NCBI GenBank assembly: GCA_002359735.1
Contig: DENS01000005.1
Coordinates: 67,122 to 131,121 of the forward strand
Direction: 5' to 3'
DNA: 64,000 bases
From: Micavibrio sp. UBA2638
GTDB lineage: Bacteria; Pseudomonadota; Alphaproteobacteria; Micavibrionales; Micavibrionaceae
Part shown: one piece after another, positions 43,497 to 51,783 of the stretch
How the letters are laid out: each line of letters begins with the position of its first letter
How positions within the stretch are numbered: the stretch's first letter is position 1
The notes under the pieces: generated by a model
Told to the model about the DNA's origin: nothing
What the model saw: the letters and a program-made list of their open reading frames with translations, nothing else
Database searches by the model: none
Position numbers and translations under genes: made by a program

Positions 43497-44357
43497 TTAA
43501 GACATGTCATCCAATGATGCCGCGTAATACATCTTTCTTGGTGTCAGGAAACAGTCCTGCATCTCAATAAGGGCCAATTCTCTTTGCCCGTTATTATATG
43601 TTTTTGTGAACACATCACACAGGGCCGATGCTGTCAGGGACAGCGCTTCATTTAGCGGGGTGCCGTCAAGGGTGTGACCAAGCAATAAAGCCGAGGTTAC
43701 ATCCCCGGCACCATTTGGGGGCGGGGTCAGGGGAACCTTTGGCGTTGTGACGAGATAGTGTTCGCCATTAACATTACTGGCCAGCATGGCGATTTTATCT
43801 TGATCCATACCGTCATATTCAAAGGACTTCACAATAATGGTTTCAACGCCCTTGTCATGAAGAATTCGACAAGCATGTAACGCATCTTGGGGGGTGCGTA
43901 TGGTTAAATCGGTCATAAACTGCAATTCATAATGGTTGGGCGTCATTATTTTTGCGCGTTTGACGGCCTCGACCTTGAAAAATTCAGGCAAGCCCGGACG
44001 TACAAAAATATCGCGGCCAAAATCACCCATAACCGGGTCGCAGAGCCATAAATCACAGTTGAATTTATCTTTGGCGTTCATGACGATGTTGCCAATACTG
44101 GCATCCCCCAGATATCCGCTTAAAATGGCATCAACCTGTTGTGTGTGTTCATACACGCCGTTCAGCAGATCCTGAATATGGGCGGGGCTGAAGACCTCGC
44201 CGGTCCATTTGCCGTACCCGGTATGGTTAGAAAACTGTACGGTGTTGACGGTAATAACCTCGTAGCCCATGCGCTGTAGAGGAAACACCGCGGCGCGGTT
44301 ACCGACATAACCATAGGCAACATGGGACTGAATGGAAAGAACGCGTTTTGTGGCCAT
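43497..44357 (-). CDS. pdxY: Pyridoxal kinase PdxY
   Basis: This ATP-dependent kinase salvages pyridoxal to PLP. The 286 residues begin RVLSIQSHVAYGYVGNRAAVFPLQRMG, the conserved N-terminal block, and contain VQFSNHTGYGKWTG. The anion hole and catalytic Asp lie in PPNGAGDVTSALLLG near residue 215. This fits the PdxY branch of the ribokinase superfamily. The start codon is one base after the stop of the TerB-like gene, so the two are co-translated. Confidence 0.93.
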   Translation of the reverse strand: MATKRVLSIQSHVAYGYVGNRAAVFPLQRMGYEVITVNTVQFSNHTGYGKWTGEVFSPAHIQDLLNGVYEHTQQVDAILSGYLGDASIGNIVMNAKDKFNCDLWLCDPVMGDFGRDIFVRPGLPEFFKVEAVKRAKIMTPNHYELQFMTDLTIRTPQDALHACRILHDKGVETIIVKSFEYDGMDQDKIAMLASNVNGEHYLVTTPKVPLTPPPNGAGDVTSALLLGHTLDGTPLNEALSLTASALCDVFTKTYNNGQRELALIEMQDCFLTPRKMYYAASLDDMS

Positions 44358-44358
44358 C

Positions 44359-44865
44359 TTACCCGCCCATTACATCTATACCGCAAAATAACAGAAATCG
44401 ATCAAGCAAACCGCTTAACCCGTTTTCCGGGCGCGTGGAATCTGTTTTGATATCATTCACGACCAATTCACGCTTGCTTTCGGCCTTTATGCTGGCGCGG
44501 ATGCCCTCTATGTCTGCATCGGTTGATACACTTAAATGCAGATATTTCAACAGGTCATCTTCCTTTGGATGCAAGTGTCCATCCTTATGCGCCAGAAGTC
44601 TCGCAAAATAGACAACTTGTCCGCGGTGCTTCGGGGTATCAATATGCGAAACCAGCTTCGCCGCATCCTGTTTTGTTTCAAGATCAGATAATAAAATCTG
44701 TTTTTGGTCTGCGTTGAAAGGAAGTTTTTCTATAAAACCGGTAAGGTAATCATGCTCTTGCGGCGTGATGATGCCATCGGCATGGGCCATTGCAATGACA
44801 CAGCGGAACATGTGTAACTGGCTGTTGCTAACGTCTGTCTGGCCAAAGGCGTGCTCTTGCATCAA
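44359..44865 (-). CDS. TerB-like (tellurite-resistance fold) cytoplasmic protein
   Basis: The 168 residues form a helical protein with two Asp-Gly loops of the TerB/DjlA type: AMAHADGIITPQEHDYL (Asp30, Glu37) and LLAHKDGHLHPKEDDLL (Asp95, Glu102). TerB domains are metal-linked helical modules with varied, often unknown roles. A C-terminal tail of about 45 residues ends in a short hydrophobic stretch (LLDRFLLFCGIDVMGG) that could touch the membrane. The gene precedes pdxY by one base. No tellurite function is implied. Confidence 0.6.
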   Translation of the reverse strand: MMQEHAFGQTDVSNSQLHMFRCVIAMAHADGIITPQEHDYLTGFIEKLPFNADQKQILLSDLETKQDAAKLVSHIDTPKHRGQVVYFARLLAHKDGHLHPKEDDLLKYLHLSVSTDADIEGIRASIKAESKRELVVNDIKTDSTRPENGLSGLLDRFLLFCGIDVMGG

Positions 44866-44952
44866 ATCCTCAATAAACTATATTTTATATACTGCCCATG
44901 ATTATGCCATGGAAATGCGTCTTTATAAAGCGCCTAAAGGCAAAGAAAGCCA

Positions 44953-44980
44953 TTGAATTCTTGCGCTATCGGCATATTAT
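44953..44980 (+). promoter_or_regulatory. Candidate promoter of the sdhC transcript
   Basis: TTGAAT (44953-44958) and TATTAT (44975-44980) are separated by 16 bases, 58 bases before the sdhC start. Spacing and hexamers are acceptable for sigma-70 but not strong. Confidence 0.42.
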
Positions 44981-45038
44981 ATGGGGAGCATATGATATAT
45001 GCTATGAATAAATCATCAGTATGGTTAAAGGATTAAGA

Positions 45039-45437
45039 ATGAGCGACGCCCAGGATATCAAGTCAAAACGGCCCCTGTCCCCCCATTTACAGATTTACAA
45101 ACCTCAATTGACATCGGGGTTATCTATTTTGCACCGCGCGACAGGTGTGGCCTTGGCGATTGGGACACTTATGGTTGTCTGGTTGCTGGTGGCGGCTGCC
45201 TCCGGGCAGGGCGCCTATGAACAGTTTATGAGCTTCACGGCCAGCCCGCTGGGGATGGTTATGATGCTGGGCTGGTCTTTTTCGTTATTTTACCACATGT
45301 TGAATGGCATGCGTCACCTGGTTTGGGATACGGGCCGTCTGTTTAACGTGGATTGTGCCAAAAAAGCCGGTTTGATGATTTTGTTGGCGTCCATCCTGCT
45401 TACGGGCGCGACATGGTATTGTGCATTTAATTATTAG
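45039..45437 (+). CDS. sdhC: Succinate dehydrogenase cytochrome b556 subunit
   Basis: The 132-residue membrane subunit of complex II has three helices. RPLSPHLQIYKPQL and LSILHRATGVALAIG form the N-terminal quinone-side block, and FYHMLNGMRHLVWDTG carries the heme-ligand His. A longer frame begins at 45021, but AAAGGA at 45028-45033 fits the ATG at 45039 (MSDAQD). Twelve bases later comes an unrelated exported protein rather than sdhD. Confidence 0.93.
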   Translation: MSDAQDIKSKRPLSPHLQIYKPQLTSGLSILHRATGVALAIGTLMVVWLLVAAASGQGAYEQFMSFTASPLGMVMMLGWSFSLFYHMLNGMRHLVWDTGRLFNVDCAKKAGLMILLASILLTGATWYCAFNY

Positions 45438-45449
45438 GGGGAAGCCGTT

Positions 45450-46037
45450 ATGAAGAAATTGCTGTTATCCTGCTGCGTTGTGGCCACCGGTTTTGCCGTT
45501 GCCGCTCCTATCGCGGCGCAGGCGCAATCCACCAAGCCCGGGCAACGCATGATCTATGACGAACGCGGCCCTGCGGATTCCAAACAGCTGGAAAAACCGA
45601 TTTTCAATAAACGCATTGTGGCGCCAAAAGCACCCGGCGCGGCAGATGAAAGCCCTCAGCCGGCGGGTGAAGGTGGTAAAGCCGCGCAAGAGACATCCGG
45701 TAATCAGGACAATGTGTTTGCAACCCCGGAAGCCGCCCGTAAAGCGATAGAGGACCCGGATAGCGACTTAAAGGAACGGGCCGACAAGGACGGACAGAAA
45801 GAGCTGGATATCGGCAAATTGACAAGCCGCGATAAAAGGAAGTTGGAGAAAAAGGTCTCTGACTTTATGGAAGATTTTCCCCATACCGGCGTGACCAAGG
45901 AAGAATTTGAAAAAATGAGCGTGCAGGATCAGCAAAGAATCCGTGATCAGATTGAAAGCTATATTCAAAAGCATGGCGCAGATTTGCAAAGAGATCTGGA
46001 TATGGCAAAGCAAGATAATGCGGAGAGCGAGGAATAA
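45450..46037 (+). CDS. Exported hypothetical protein inserted between sdhC and sdhD
   Basis: The 195-residue protein has a signal peptide (MKKLLLSCCVVATGFAVAAP, cleavage after AQAQ near 26). The mature part is very hydrophilic. It has a Pro/Gly linker (about 50-85) and a charged helical C-terminal half with DFMEDFPHTGVTKEEFEKM (about 137-155), ending in Asp/Glu-rich sequence. I know no family. It starts 12 bases after sdhC and is 63 bases from sdhD, in the same direction, so it is part of the sdh transcript. It could be a periplasmic accessory of complex II or a passenger. Confidence 0.65.
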   Translation: MKKLLLSCCVVATGFAVAAPIAAQAQSTKPGQRMIYDERGPADSKQLEKPIFNKRIVAPKAPGAADESPQPAGEGGKAAQETSGNQDNVFATPEAARKAIEDPDSDLKERADKDGQKELDIGKLTSRDKRKLEKKVSDFMEDFPHTGVTKEEFEKMSVQDQQRIRDQIESYIQKHGADLQRDLDMAKQDNAESEE

Positions 46038-46100
46038 CCTCAAATAAATGCGATAACCTTCGCCTCCGAAAGAAAAACCGAATGAAAGGGTATACGGAAC

Positions 46101-46496
46101 ATGACAATGAAATGGGAAGATAGTGGTATGAAGGCTCCTTTGGCGCGGGCACGCGGCTTAGGGTCGGCCAAGGAAGGAACCCATCACTGGTTTATGCAAC
46201 GTGTTACGGCGATTGCCAATATTCCGCTCATGCTGTGGATGGTATACAGCATTGTTGATTTGCGCGGTGCCGGTTTTGTGGAATTCACCAGCTGGCTTGC
46301 GGAGCCTTTGAATGCAATCCTGATGATATTGGCGGTTATATCCACGTTTTATCACGCCATGCTTGGTGCGCAGGTCGTCACGGAAGATTATATTCATCAT
46401 GAAGGCTTTAAAATGGTCAAATTGATCGGCCAAAAGCTGTTTTTCTTTGGCTTGGCCATTGCCTGCATTTTCTCTGTTCTGAAAATCGCGCTTTAG
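46101..46496 (+). CDS. sdhD: Succinate dehydrogenase membrane anchor subunit
   Basis: The 131-residue second membrane subunit of complex II has three helices. AKEGTHHWFMQRVTAIANIPL is the typical alphaproteobacterial N-terminal block with the quinone-site residues, and FYHAMLGAQVVTEDYIH supplies the second heme His. The stop codon is adjacent to the end of a convergent gene, so the sdh transcript is interrupted before sdhA. Confidence 0.92.
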   Translation: MTMKWEDSGMKAPLARARGLGSAKEGTHHWFMQRVTAIANIPLMLWMVYSIVDLRGAGFVEFTSWLAEPLNAILMILAVISTFYHAMLGAQVVTEDYIHHEGFKMVKLIGQKLFFFGLAIACIFSVLKIAL

Positions 46497-47456
46497 TTAC
46501 CCTATATCGGCTGATGGCGCGTTGCCCGGTGTGGTTTGTAGCGCCTTGCCGTGTTTAATGATGGTTTGCCGCATTTTGTCTGGAATTTCCGGGTTTTTTA
46601 AATCTTTTGTTTGCATAAGCATATGCACGAAATTCTCGGCCAGTATTTCTTCCGGGTGAATAATGTAATTTGTGTTGTTACCGATTTGTTCAAAAAATCC
46701 GCGCACGTCTTTCGGGGCCTGCAGGCCATAGGCGCTGGTGTTAAAGGCTGTTTTTATATCGGCTTTTTTATTGTCTTCGCATTTCGTCAGCAATAATTTG
46801 AATGTGAGATAGTCGAAAAATGTTTTGCCTTCGCTTTCGTCAAATTCCCGTTCGGAATAAATAACGGGCACGCCCCAATGATCAACCCCATCGGATTGTA
46901 CTTTTATGACATGATCATATATGGGGGCATCAGGGTTTGATATTTTCAAGGCTTCCAGATCGGCAGGCAGTTCCACCTCTCCGCATTTTTCAAAACCGAT
47001 AAGTTGATAAAGGTTCTCGCGCAGGGCCGGGTTCTCTCTGGTTAAAACATGAAAAAATTCATGGCAAACAACCCAATCAATCGTGTCTTGAGGGTGCTCC
47101 AGAAAGTTTTGAGGAATAAATATGGCGTTCGCACGGGTGTACGCGCCGCCCCCTTCTTCTTTTCCGGTTGTCTTTACGAAGAAAGTATCTTCAGGCAGTT
47201 TTAGGGATAAATCCGAGGACAAATCTTTAAAAAGATTGATGCCGCGTTGAACTTTGTCCCGTTCTTCCGCGGACCATTCCAATGTGTGCTGACCCATGAA
47301 TGTTATAAAGTCCTGTTGGGTCACTTTTTTGTTGCTTTGCATCTTGGATTGGCGGTCAAAGGGGCTCAGGCGCTTTAGGTAATCATCCTCGTTCGTAATA
47401 AGGTCTTTTCCCTTTTGCGCAGTGGCAAAAACAGTATTGATATTTTGTGCGGCCAT
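46497..47456 (-). CDS. HExxH zinc metallopeptidase-like protein, antisense within sdh locus
   Basis: The 319-residue protein has no signal peptide. A zinc-peptidase motif HEFFH (His132, Glu133, His136) follows a hydrophobic WVVC strand. A likely third ligand, Glu, lies in PEEILAENFVHML (268-280), a gluzincin-like arrangement. The rest is charged and alpha-helical, with no family I can name. It is encoded opposite to sdhC-sdhD-sdhA, filling the space between sdhD and sdhA. Substrate and location are unknown; it looks cytoplasmic unless exported by a non-Sec route. Confidence 0.65.
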   Translation of the reverse strand: MAAQNINTVFATAQKGKDLITNEDDYLKRLSPFDRQSKMQSNKKVTQQDFITFMGQHTLEWSAEERDKVQRGINLFKDLSSDLSLKLPEDTFFVKTTGKEEGGGAYTRANAIFIPQNFLEHPQDTIDWVVCHEFFHVLTRENPALRENLYQLIGFEKCGEVELPADLEALKISNPDAPIYDHVIKVQSDGVDHWGVPVIYSEREFDESEGKTFFDYLTFKLLLTKCEDNKKADIKTAFNTSAYGLQAPKDVRGFFEQIGNNTNYIIHPEEILAENFVHMLMQTKDLKNPEIPDKMRQTIIKHGKALQTTPGNAPSADIG

Positions 47457-47675
47457 GATTATATCCCTGCAAAATGCATTTTATTATTGAACTTGCAAGT
47501 TTTTTACATATTTTTTATTGGGAATGCAAGTATTAGGTAAAATGATCTGGTTGTGCCGGCCTCAAGAAGGTGAAAAACATGGCGATTAAGCAAAAAATCT
47601 ATGTGGCGATAGAATAAAGAGTTTGATAGTATCTACGGCAACCAGTCATAAAGTTAAATTTTCGGAGAGTACGCA

Positions 47676-49466
47676 GTGCAAAAGGAATATGAAATTGTCG
47701 ATCATGAATATGATGTCGTTGTAGTCGGAGCAGGCGGCGCGGGCCTGCGTGCCGGTTTTGGTTGCGCTGAAAAGGGGCTCTCTACCGCGATTTTGTCAAA
47801 GGTCTTTCCAACCCGGTCCCACACAGTTGCCGCGCAGGGCGGGATCTCTGCGGCGCTGGCCAATATGGGGGAAGATGACTGGCGCTTTCATATGTATGAC
47901 ACCGTCAAAGGTTCGGACTGGCTGGGTGATCAGGATGCAATCGAATATATGTGCCGTGAGGCCATCCCCGCGATTATTGAGCTGGAACATTACGGCGTGC
48001 CGTTTTCGCGCACCGCCGCGGGTAAAATTTACCAACGTGCCTTTGGCGGCATGACCACCCATTACGGGAAAGGGACGGCCCAGCGCACCTGCGCCGCGGC
48101 TGACCGCACAGGGCATGCGATTTTGCATACGCTTTATACGCAAGCGCTGAAAAACAAGGCCGAATTCTTTATCGAATATTTCGCCCTAGATCTGATTATG
48201 AGTGATGATGGCCAGTGTCTGGGTGTGATGGCCTGGAATTTGGATGATGGAAAAATTCACCGGTTCCGCGCGCATCAAACGATTTTGGCCACCGGCGGCT
48301 ATGGCCGCGCTTATTTCTCTTGCACGAGCGCCCACACCTGCACGGGTGATGGCGGCGGCATGGTGGCGCGTGCCGGTATTCCCCTGCAAGATATGGAGTT
48401 CACCCAGTTCCACCCCACCGGAATTTTCGGTGCGGGCTGTTTGATTACCGAAGGGGTTCGCGGTGAAGGCGGTTACCTGACCAATTCAGAAGGGGAGCGC
48501 TTCATGGAACGCTATGCGCCAAGCGCAAAAGACCTGGCATCGCGTGATGTTGTGTCCCGTTCTATGACAATTGAAATTCGCGAAGGCCGCGGCGTTGGGG
48601 AAGGGAAAGATCATATCCATCTCAACCTGATGCATCTGGACCCGGATATTATCCATTCGCGCCTGCCGGGAATTGCTGAATCTGCGCGTATTTTCGCGGG
48701 TGTGAATGTTGAAAAGGAACCGATTCCTGTGTTGCCGACCGTGCATTATAATATGGGCGGTATTCCGGCCAATTTCCGCTGTGAAGTTGTGAACCCGAAT
48801 GCAAAAGACCCCAACGCCATTGTGCCGGGTTTGATGGCGATTGGTGAGGCGGCCTGCGTGTCCGTTCATGGGGCCAATCGTCTGGGGTCAAATTCTCTGC
48901 TGGATCTGGTTGTTTTTGGCCGCGCCGCCGCCATTCGCGCCGCCGAAACAGTGCGCCCCGGTATGCCGCATCGCCCGCTTGGCGCGGATGATGGTTCCAG
49001 GGCGCTGGATCGCCTGGATCATTACCGCCATGCCAAAGGCTCCATTTCAACGGCAGAATTGCGTATGAATATGCAAAAAACCATGCAAGACCATGCCGCC
49101 GTATTCCGCACCGGTGATGTATTGAATGAGGGCGTTGTGAAAATTGACAAGGTCTATGCTGGAAAATCCGACTTAAAAGTATCGGATCGTTCCATGGTCT
49201 TTAATACCGATCTGGTTGAAACGCTGGAGCTGGATAATTTGCTGGATCAGGCGGTGTGTTCTATGCATTCTGCCGCGAATAGAGAGGAATCGCGCGGCGC
49301 CCATGCCCGTGAAGATTTCCCGGATCGTAATGATGAAAAATGGATGAAACACACCGTTAGCTGGATTGACGCCAACGGGAAAGTGACCATTGGTTACCGC
49401 CCGGTTATTATGCAGACGCTGACTGACGAGGTTGAAGTTTTCCCGCCCAAGGCGCGCGTTTACTAA
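47676..49466 (+). CDS. sdhA: Succinate dehydrogenase flavoprotein subunit
   Basis: This 596-residue subunit carries covalent FAD and oxidises succinate to fumarate. The FAD-binding GAGGAGLRAG lies at 18-27, the FAD-linked His49 in TRSHTVAAQGG, and the active-site region in FTQFHPTGI and GANRLGSNSLLDLVVFGRAAA. The start is GTG, preceded by GGAGAG. About 220 bases upstream are free of genes and must hold its own promoter, because the antisense peptidase gene separates it from sdhD. A terminator follows. Confidence 0.97.
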   Translation: MQKEYEIVDHEYDVVVVGAGGAGLRAGFGCAEKGLSTAILSKVFPTRSHTVAAQGGISAALANMGEDDWRFHMYDTVKGSDWLGDQDAIEYMCREAIPAIIELEHYGVPFSRTAAGKIYQRAFGGMTTHYGKGTAQRTCAAADRTGHAILHTLYTQALKNKAEFFIEYFALDLIMSDDGQCLGVMAWNLDDGKIHRFRAHQTILATGGYGRAYFSCTSAHTCTGDGGGMVARAGIPLQDMEFTQFHPTGIFGAGCLITEGVRGEGGYLTNSEGERFMERYAPSAKDLASRDVVSRSMTIEIREGRGVGEGKDHIHLNLMHLDPDIIHSRLPGIAESARIFAGVNVEKEPIPVLPTVHYNMGGIPANFRCEVVNPNAKDPNAIVPGLMAIGEAACVSVHGANRLGSNSLLDLVVFGRAAAIRAAETVRPGMPHRPLGADDGSRALDRLDHYRHAKGSISTAELRMNMQKTMQDHAAVFRTGDVLNEGVVKIDKVYAGKSDLKVSDRSMVFNTDLVETLELDNLLDQAVCSMHSAANREESRGAHAREDFPDRNDEKWMKHTVSWIDANGKVTIGYRPVIMQTLTDEVEVFPPKARVY

Positions 49467-49551
49467 GTGATCGGTCCCCCGGGTGGGCGCCGGCCCATGC
49501 AGGCTTTGTCCAGGAAGGCTTTGTTTAAGTCTCACTAGAATATTATAAAAC

Positions 49552-49586
49552 ACCCTTGGCGGCCCGGTGCCGGTAAGGGTTTTTTT
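49552..49586 (+). terminator. Rho-independent terminator after sdhA
   Basis: ACCCTT (49552-49557) pairs with AAGGGT (49575-49580), and GGC (49558-49560) with GCC (49569-49571), with seven T (49580-49586). It separates sdhA from the GGDEF gene and sdhB. Confidence 0.75.
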
Positions 49587-49751
49587 ATGGGCATTGGGGC
49601 CTATATTACTTTTTAGATGAAATTTTACCCTATATATGTTAAATTGATGGGGCGTAATAAGAAAAAATAGCCCCCAAGGCGGGTAACGCCGCGCATATAA
49701 AACGATAAGAAGGGGCAATTAAACGGTATAACAAGAGGCTGGGTCGATAGA

Positions 49752-50618
49752 GTGAGTAATAAAAACACCCCCCCAAATGATAGGTTGAGCGCCGAATTTT
49801 CCGAGAGCGCGAGTCTGGATGCGTTGATTGAGCGCACATCGGCTTTTTTGCGTGAAAAGGGGCTTGGTGTGGAAGGGCTGGATCTGGAACAGGCTTTGCG
49901 TGAATCCCCGCTGGGTGAGGCATTGTTACAAACGCGAGAGATGTTATCACGGGCGGAACATCAGAATTTAACCGATGCCTTAACCGGCATACGCAACCGC
50001 GCAGGGTTTATAAAATCCCTGCATGAACAGATTACAACATTACAGGAAAACCCGGATGATTTGCGCGAAAGCATGGCGGTCGTTTTTATTGATCTGGACG
50101 GTTTTAAACAGGTGAACGATAAATGCGGTCATGCCTGCGGGGATGATGCGCTGGTTAAGGTTGCGGATCGTTTTCGGCATAAATTTGCCCCGGTGGATGG
50201 TATCGTCGGGCGCCTTGGCGGGGATGAAATGGTGCTGTTTTTGCCATCGGATACAGGCGTGCCGGCAGATCAGATTGAATCCAAAATCCGCGGCGATGTC
50301 GATGAAGCCCTTGACGGATTGGTATATTGGAATGATGGCACGCCGTACCCCATTGGGGCCAGTCTGGGGGTGCATGTCTTTAATCCGCAGGAAATGGATG
50401 ATGTGGGCGAAAGCGTGCGGGATCAAATTCACGATATTTTGGAACAGGCCGATATTAAAATGTATCAGGACAAATGGGGCGCTTATGACCCGGAAAGCGG
50501 TCTGGACCCGCTGAGCGCGCCAAAAAACCAACGCTTGCATGATTTGTGTGAACGCTATATCCGTGAAAAAGCGGCTTCCTCAACGCCTTCTTTTGATGTG
50601 CCGGGGAACAATCTCTAG
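49752..50618 (+). CDS. GGDEF-domain protein (putative diguanylate cyclase), inserted between sdhA and sdhB
   Basis: The 288-residue soluble protein has a helical N-terminal region (about 1-70) without a known sensor domain. A GGDEF domain follows (about 72-245): LTDALTGIRNRAGF, FIDLDGFKQVND and the active-site motif GGDEM at 156-160. The last residue of the motif is Met instead of Phe; the catalytic Gly-Gly-Asp-Glu is intact, so activity is likely. No RxxD inhibitory site is present at the usual place (147-150 is PVDG). It starts at GTG with only a weak ribosome-binding site. Confidence 0.85.
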   Translation: MSNKNTPPNDRLSAEFSESASLDALIERTSAFLREKGLGVEGLDLEQALRESPLGEALLQTREMLSRAEHQNLTDALTGIRNRAGFIKSLHEQITTLQENPDDLRESMAVVFIDLDGFKQVNDKCGHACGDDALVKVADRFRHKFAPVDGIVGRLGGDEMVLFLPSDTGVPADQIESKIRGDVDEALDGLVYWNDGTPYPIGASLGVHVFNPQEMDDVGESVRDQIHDILEQADIKMYQDKWGAYDPESGLDPLSAPKNQRLHDLCERYIREKAASSTPSFDVPGNNL

Positions 50619-50837
50619 GCTGCACTTGCCGATATTGTTGTTTTAATAGGCTTGAATGTTCCTTTTACACGGATTTGCCCTTCACAAAGCTGGAATTGTG
50701 GACTATTTTGATTGATATGGTTTGCGCGGTTTTCAGGTGATGGGCTGGCGGCAGATCAAACTGATAAAAAGGCTTTAAAACCATAGGGATAGATATCCTT
50801 GCTGTGGTAAATCAACAAAACAAACTGAAGAAAAACG

Positions 50838-51638
50838 ATGGCTGAATTCACACTTCCCAAAAATTCGAAAATTCAAAAAGGCAAATTTATCGACGTATCG
50901 GAAGGCGCCAAGACAGCGCGGAGCTTTAAAATTTACCGCTATGATCCTGAAAGTGGTGAAAACCCCCGCTGGGACACCTATAAAATTGATCTGTCCAAAT
51001 GCGGGCCCATGGTTCTGGACGCCCTTTTATATATCAAGAATTCGGTTGATTCGACGTTGACTTTGCGCCGGTCTTGCCGTGAAGGGATTTGTGGATCATG
51101 CGCTATGAATATTGGTGATGGCCGCGGTACCAATACCTTGGCCTGTACCAAGGCTATTAATGATTTTAAGGGCGAGATCACAGTATCGCCCTTACCGCAT
51201 ATGCCGGTTGTGAAAGATCTGGTTCCGGATTTAAACCATGTTTATGCGCAATATACCGCCATTGAGCCATGGTTAAAAACCGATACGCCCGCCCCTAACC
51301 GTGAACGTTTGCAAACAGAGGAAGATGCCACAATATTAAATGGCGCCGATGGGAATGGCCCGGCGGCCTGTATTTTGTGTTTTTGTTGTTCGACCAGTTG
51401 CCCGTCTTATTGGTGGAACGCTGATCGTTTTCTGGGTCCGGCTATTCTATTGCAAGCCTATCGCTGGATTGCGGATAGCCGTGATGAAGCCACCGGCGAA
51501 CGTTTGGACCAGCTGGAAGACCCTTTCCGCCTGTATCGTTGTCATACGATTATGAATTGTACGAATACATGCCCCAAGGGGCTGAATCCGGCCAAGGCGA
51601 TTGCGGAAATTAAAAAACTCATGGTTGCACGCCGTTAA
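50838..51638 (+). CDS. sdhB: Succinate dehydrogenase iron-sulfur subunit
   Basis: The 266-residue subunit passes electrons from FAD to quinone. The 2Fe-2S ligands are in SCREGICGSCAMNI, and the 4Fe-4S and 3Fe-4S ligands in CILCFCCSTSCPSYWW and CHTIMNCTNTCPKGLNP. The start MAEFTLPKNSK follows a GAAGAAAAACG purine run. The 219-base region upstream is free of genes; since a terminator and a GGDEF gene separate it from sdhA, it probably has its own promoter or is read with the GGDEF gene. Confidence 0.97.
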   Translation: MAEFTLPKNSKIQKGKFIDVSEGAKTARSFKIYRYDPESGENPRWDTYKIDLSKCGPMVLDALLYIKNSVDSTLTLRRSCREGICGSCAMNIGDGRGTNTLACTKAINDFKGEITVSPLPHMPVVKDLVPDLNHVYAQYTAIEPWLKTDTPAPNRERLQTEEDATILNGADGNGPAACILCFCCSTSCPSYWWNADRFLGPAILLQAYRWIADSRDEATGERLDQLEDPFRLYRCHTIMNCTNTCPKGLNPAKAIAEIKKLMVARR

Positions 51639-51715
51639 GGGTGGGGCTGATTCATATCCTTGTAATTTATCTAAAATTTTTTGTTGCCTGATTCCATTAC
51701 GTTTTTTAGGAAATT

Positions 51716-51744
51716 TTGACTCCATGACCAAAATCATGGACAAT
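51716..51744 (+). promoter_or_regulatory. Promoter with inverted repeat in the spacer, before gene 51784-52455
   Basis: TTGACT (51716-51721) and GACAAT (51739-51744) are 17 bases apart. A perfect inverted repeat TCCATGA (51721-51727) / TCATGGA (51734-51740) fills the spacer, where a repressor would block polymerase. Start of transcription is expected near 51751, about 33 bases before the ATG. Confidence 0.5.
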
Positions 51745-51783
51745 GGGGGTAATTAAAAAAAGAAAATATAGAGGGTGAACGCA

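Noticed and set aside
44888..44956. Short leader-peptide-like frame (MEMRLYKAPKGKESH) before sdhC
   Set aside because: It has 15 residues, no ribosome-binding site and no attenuator structure between it and sdhC.
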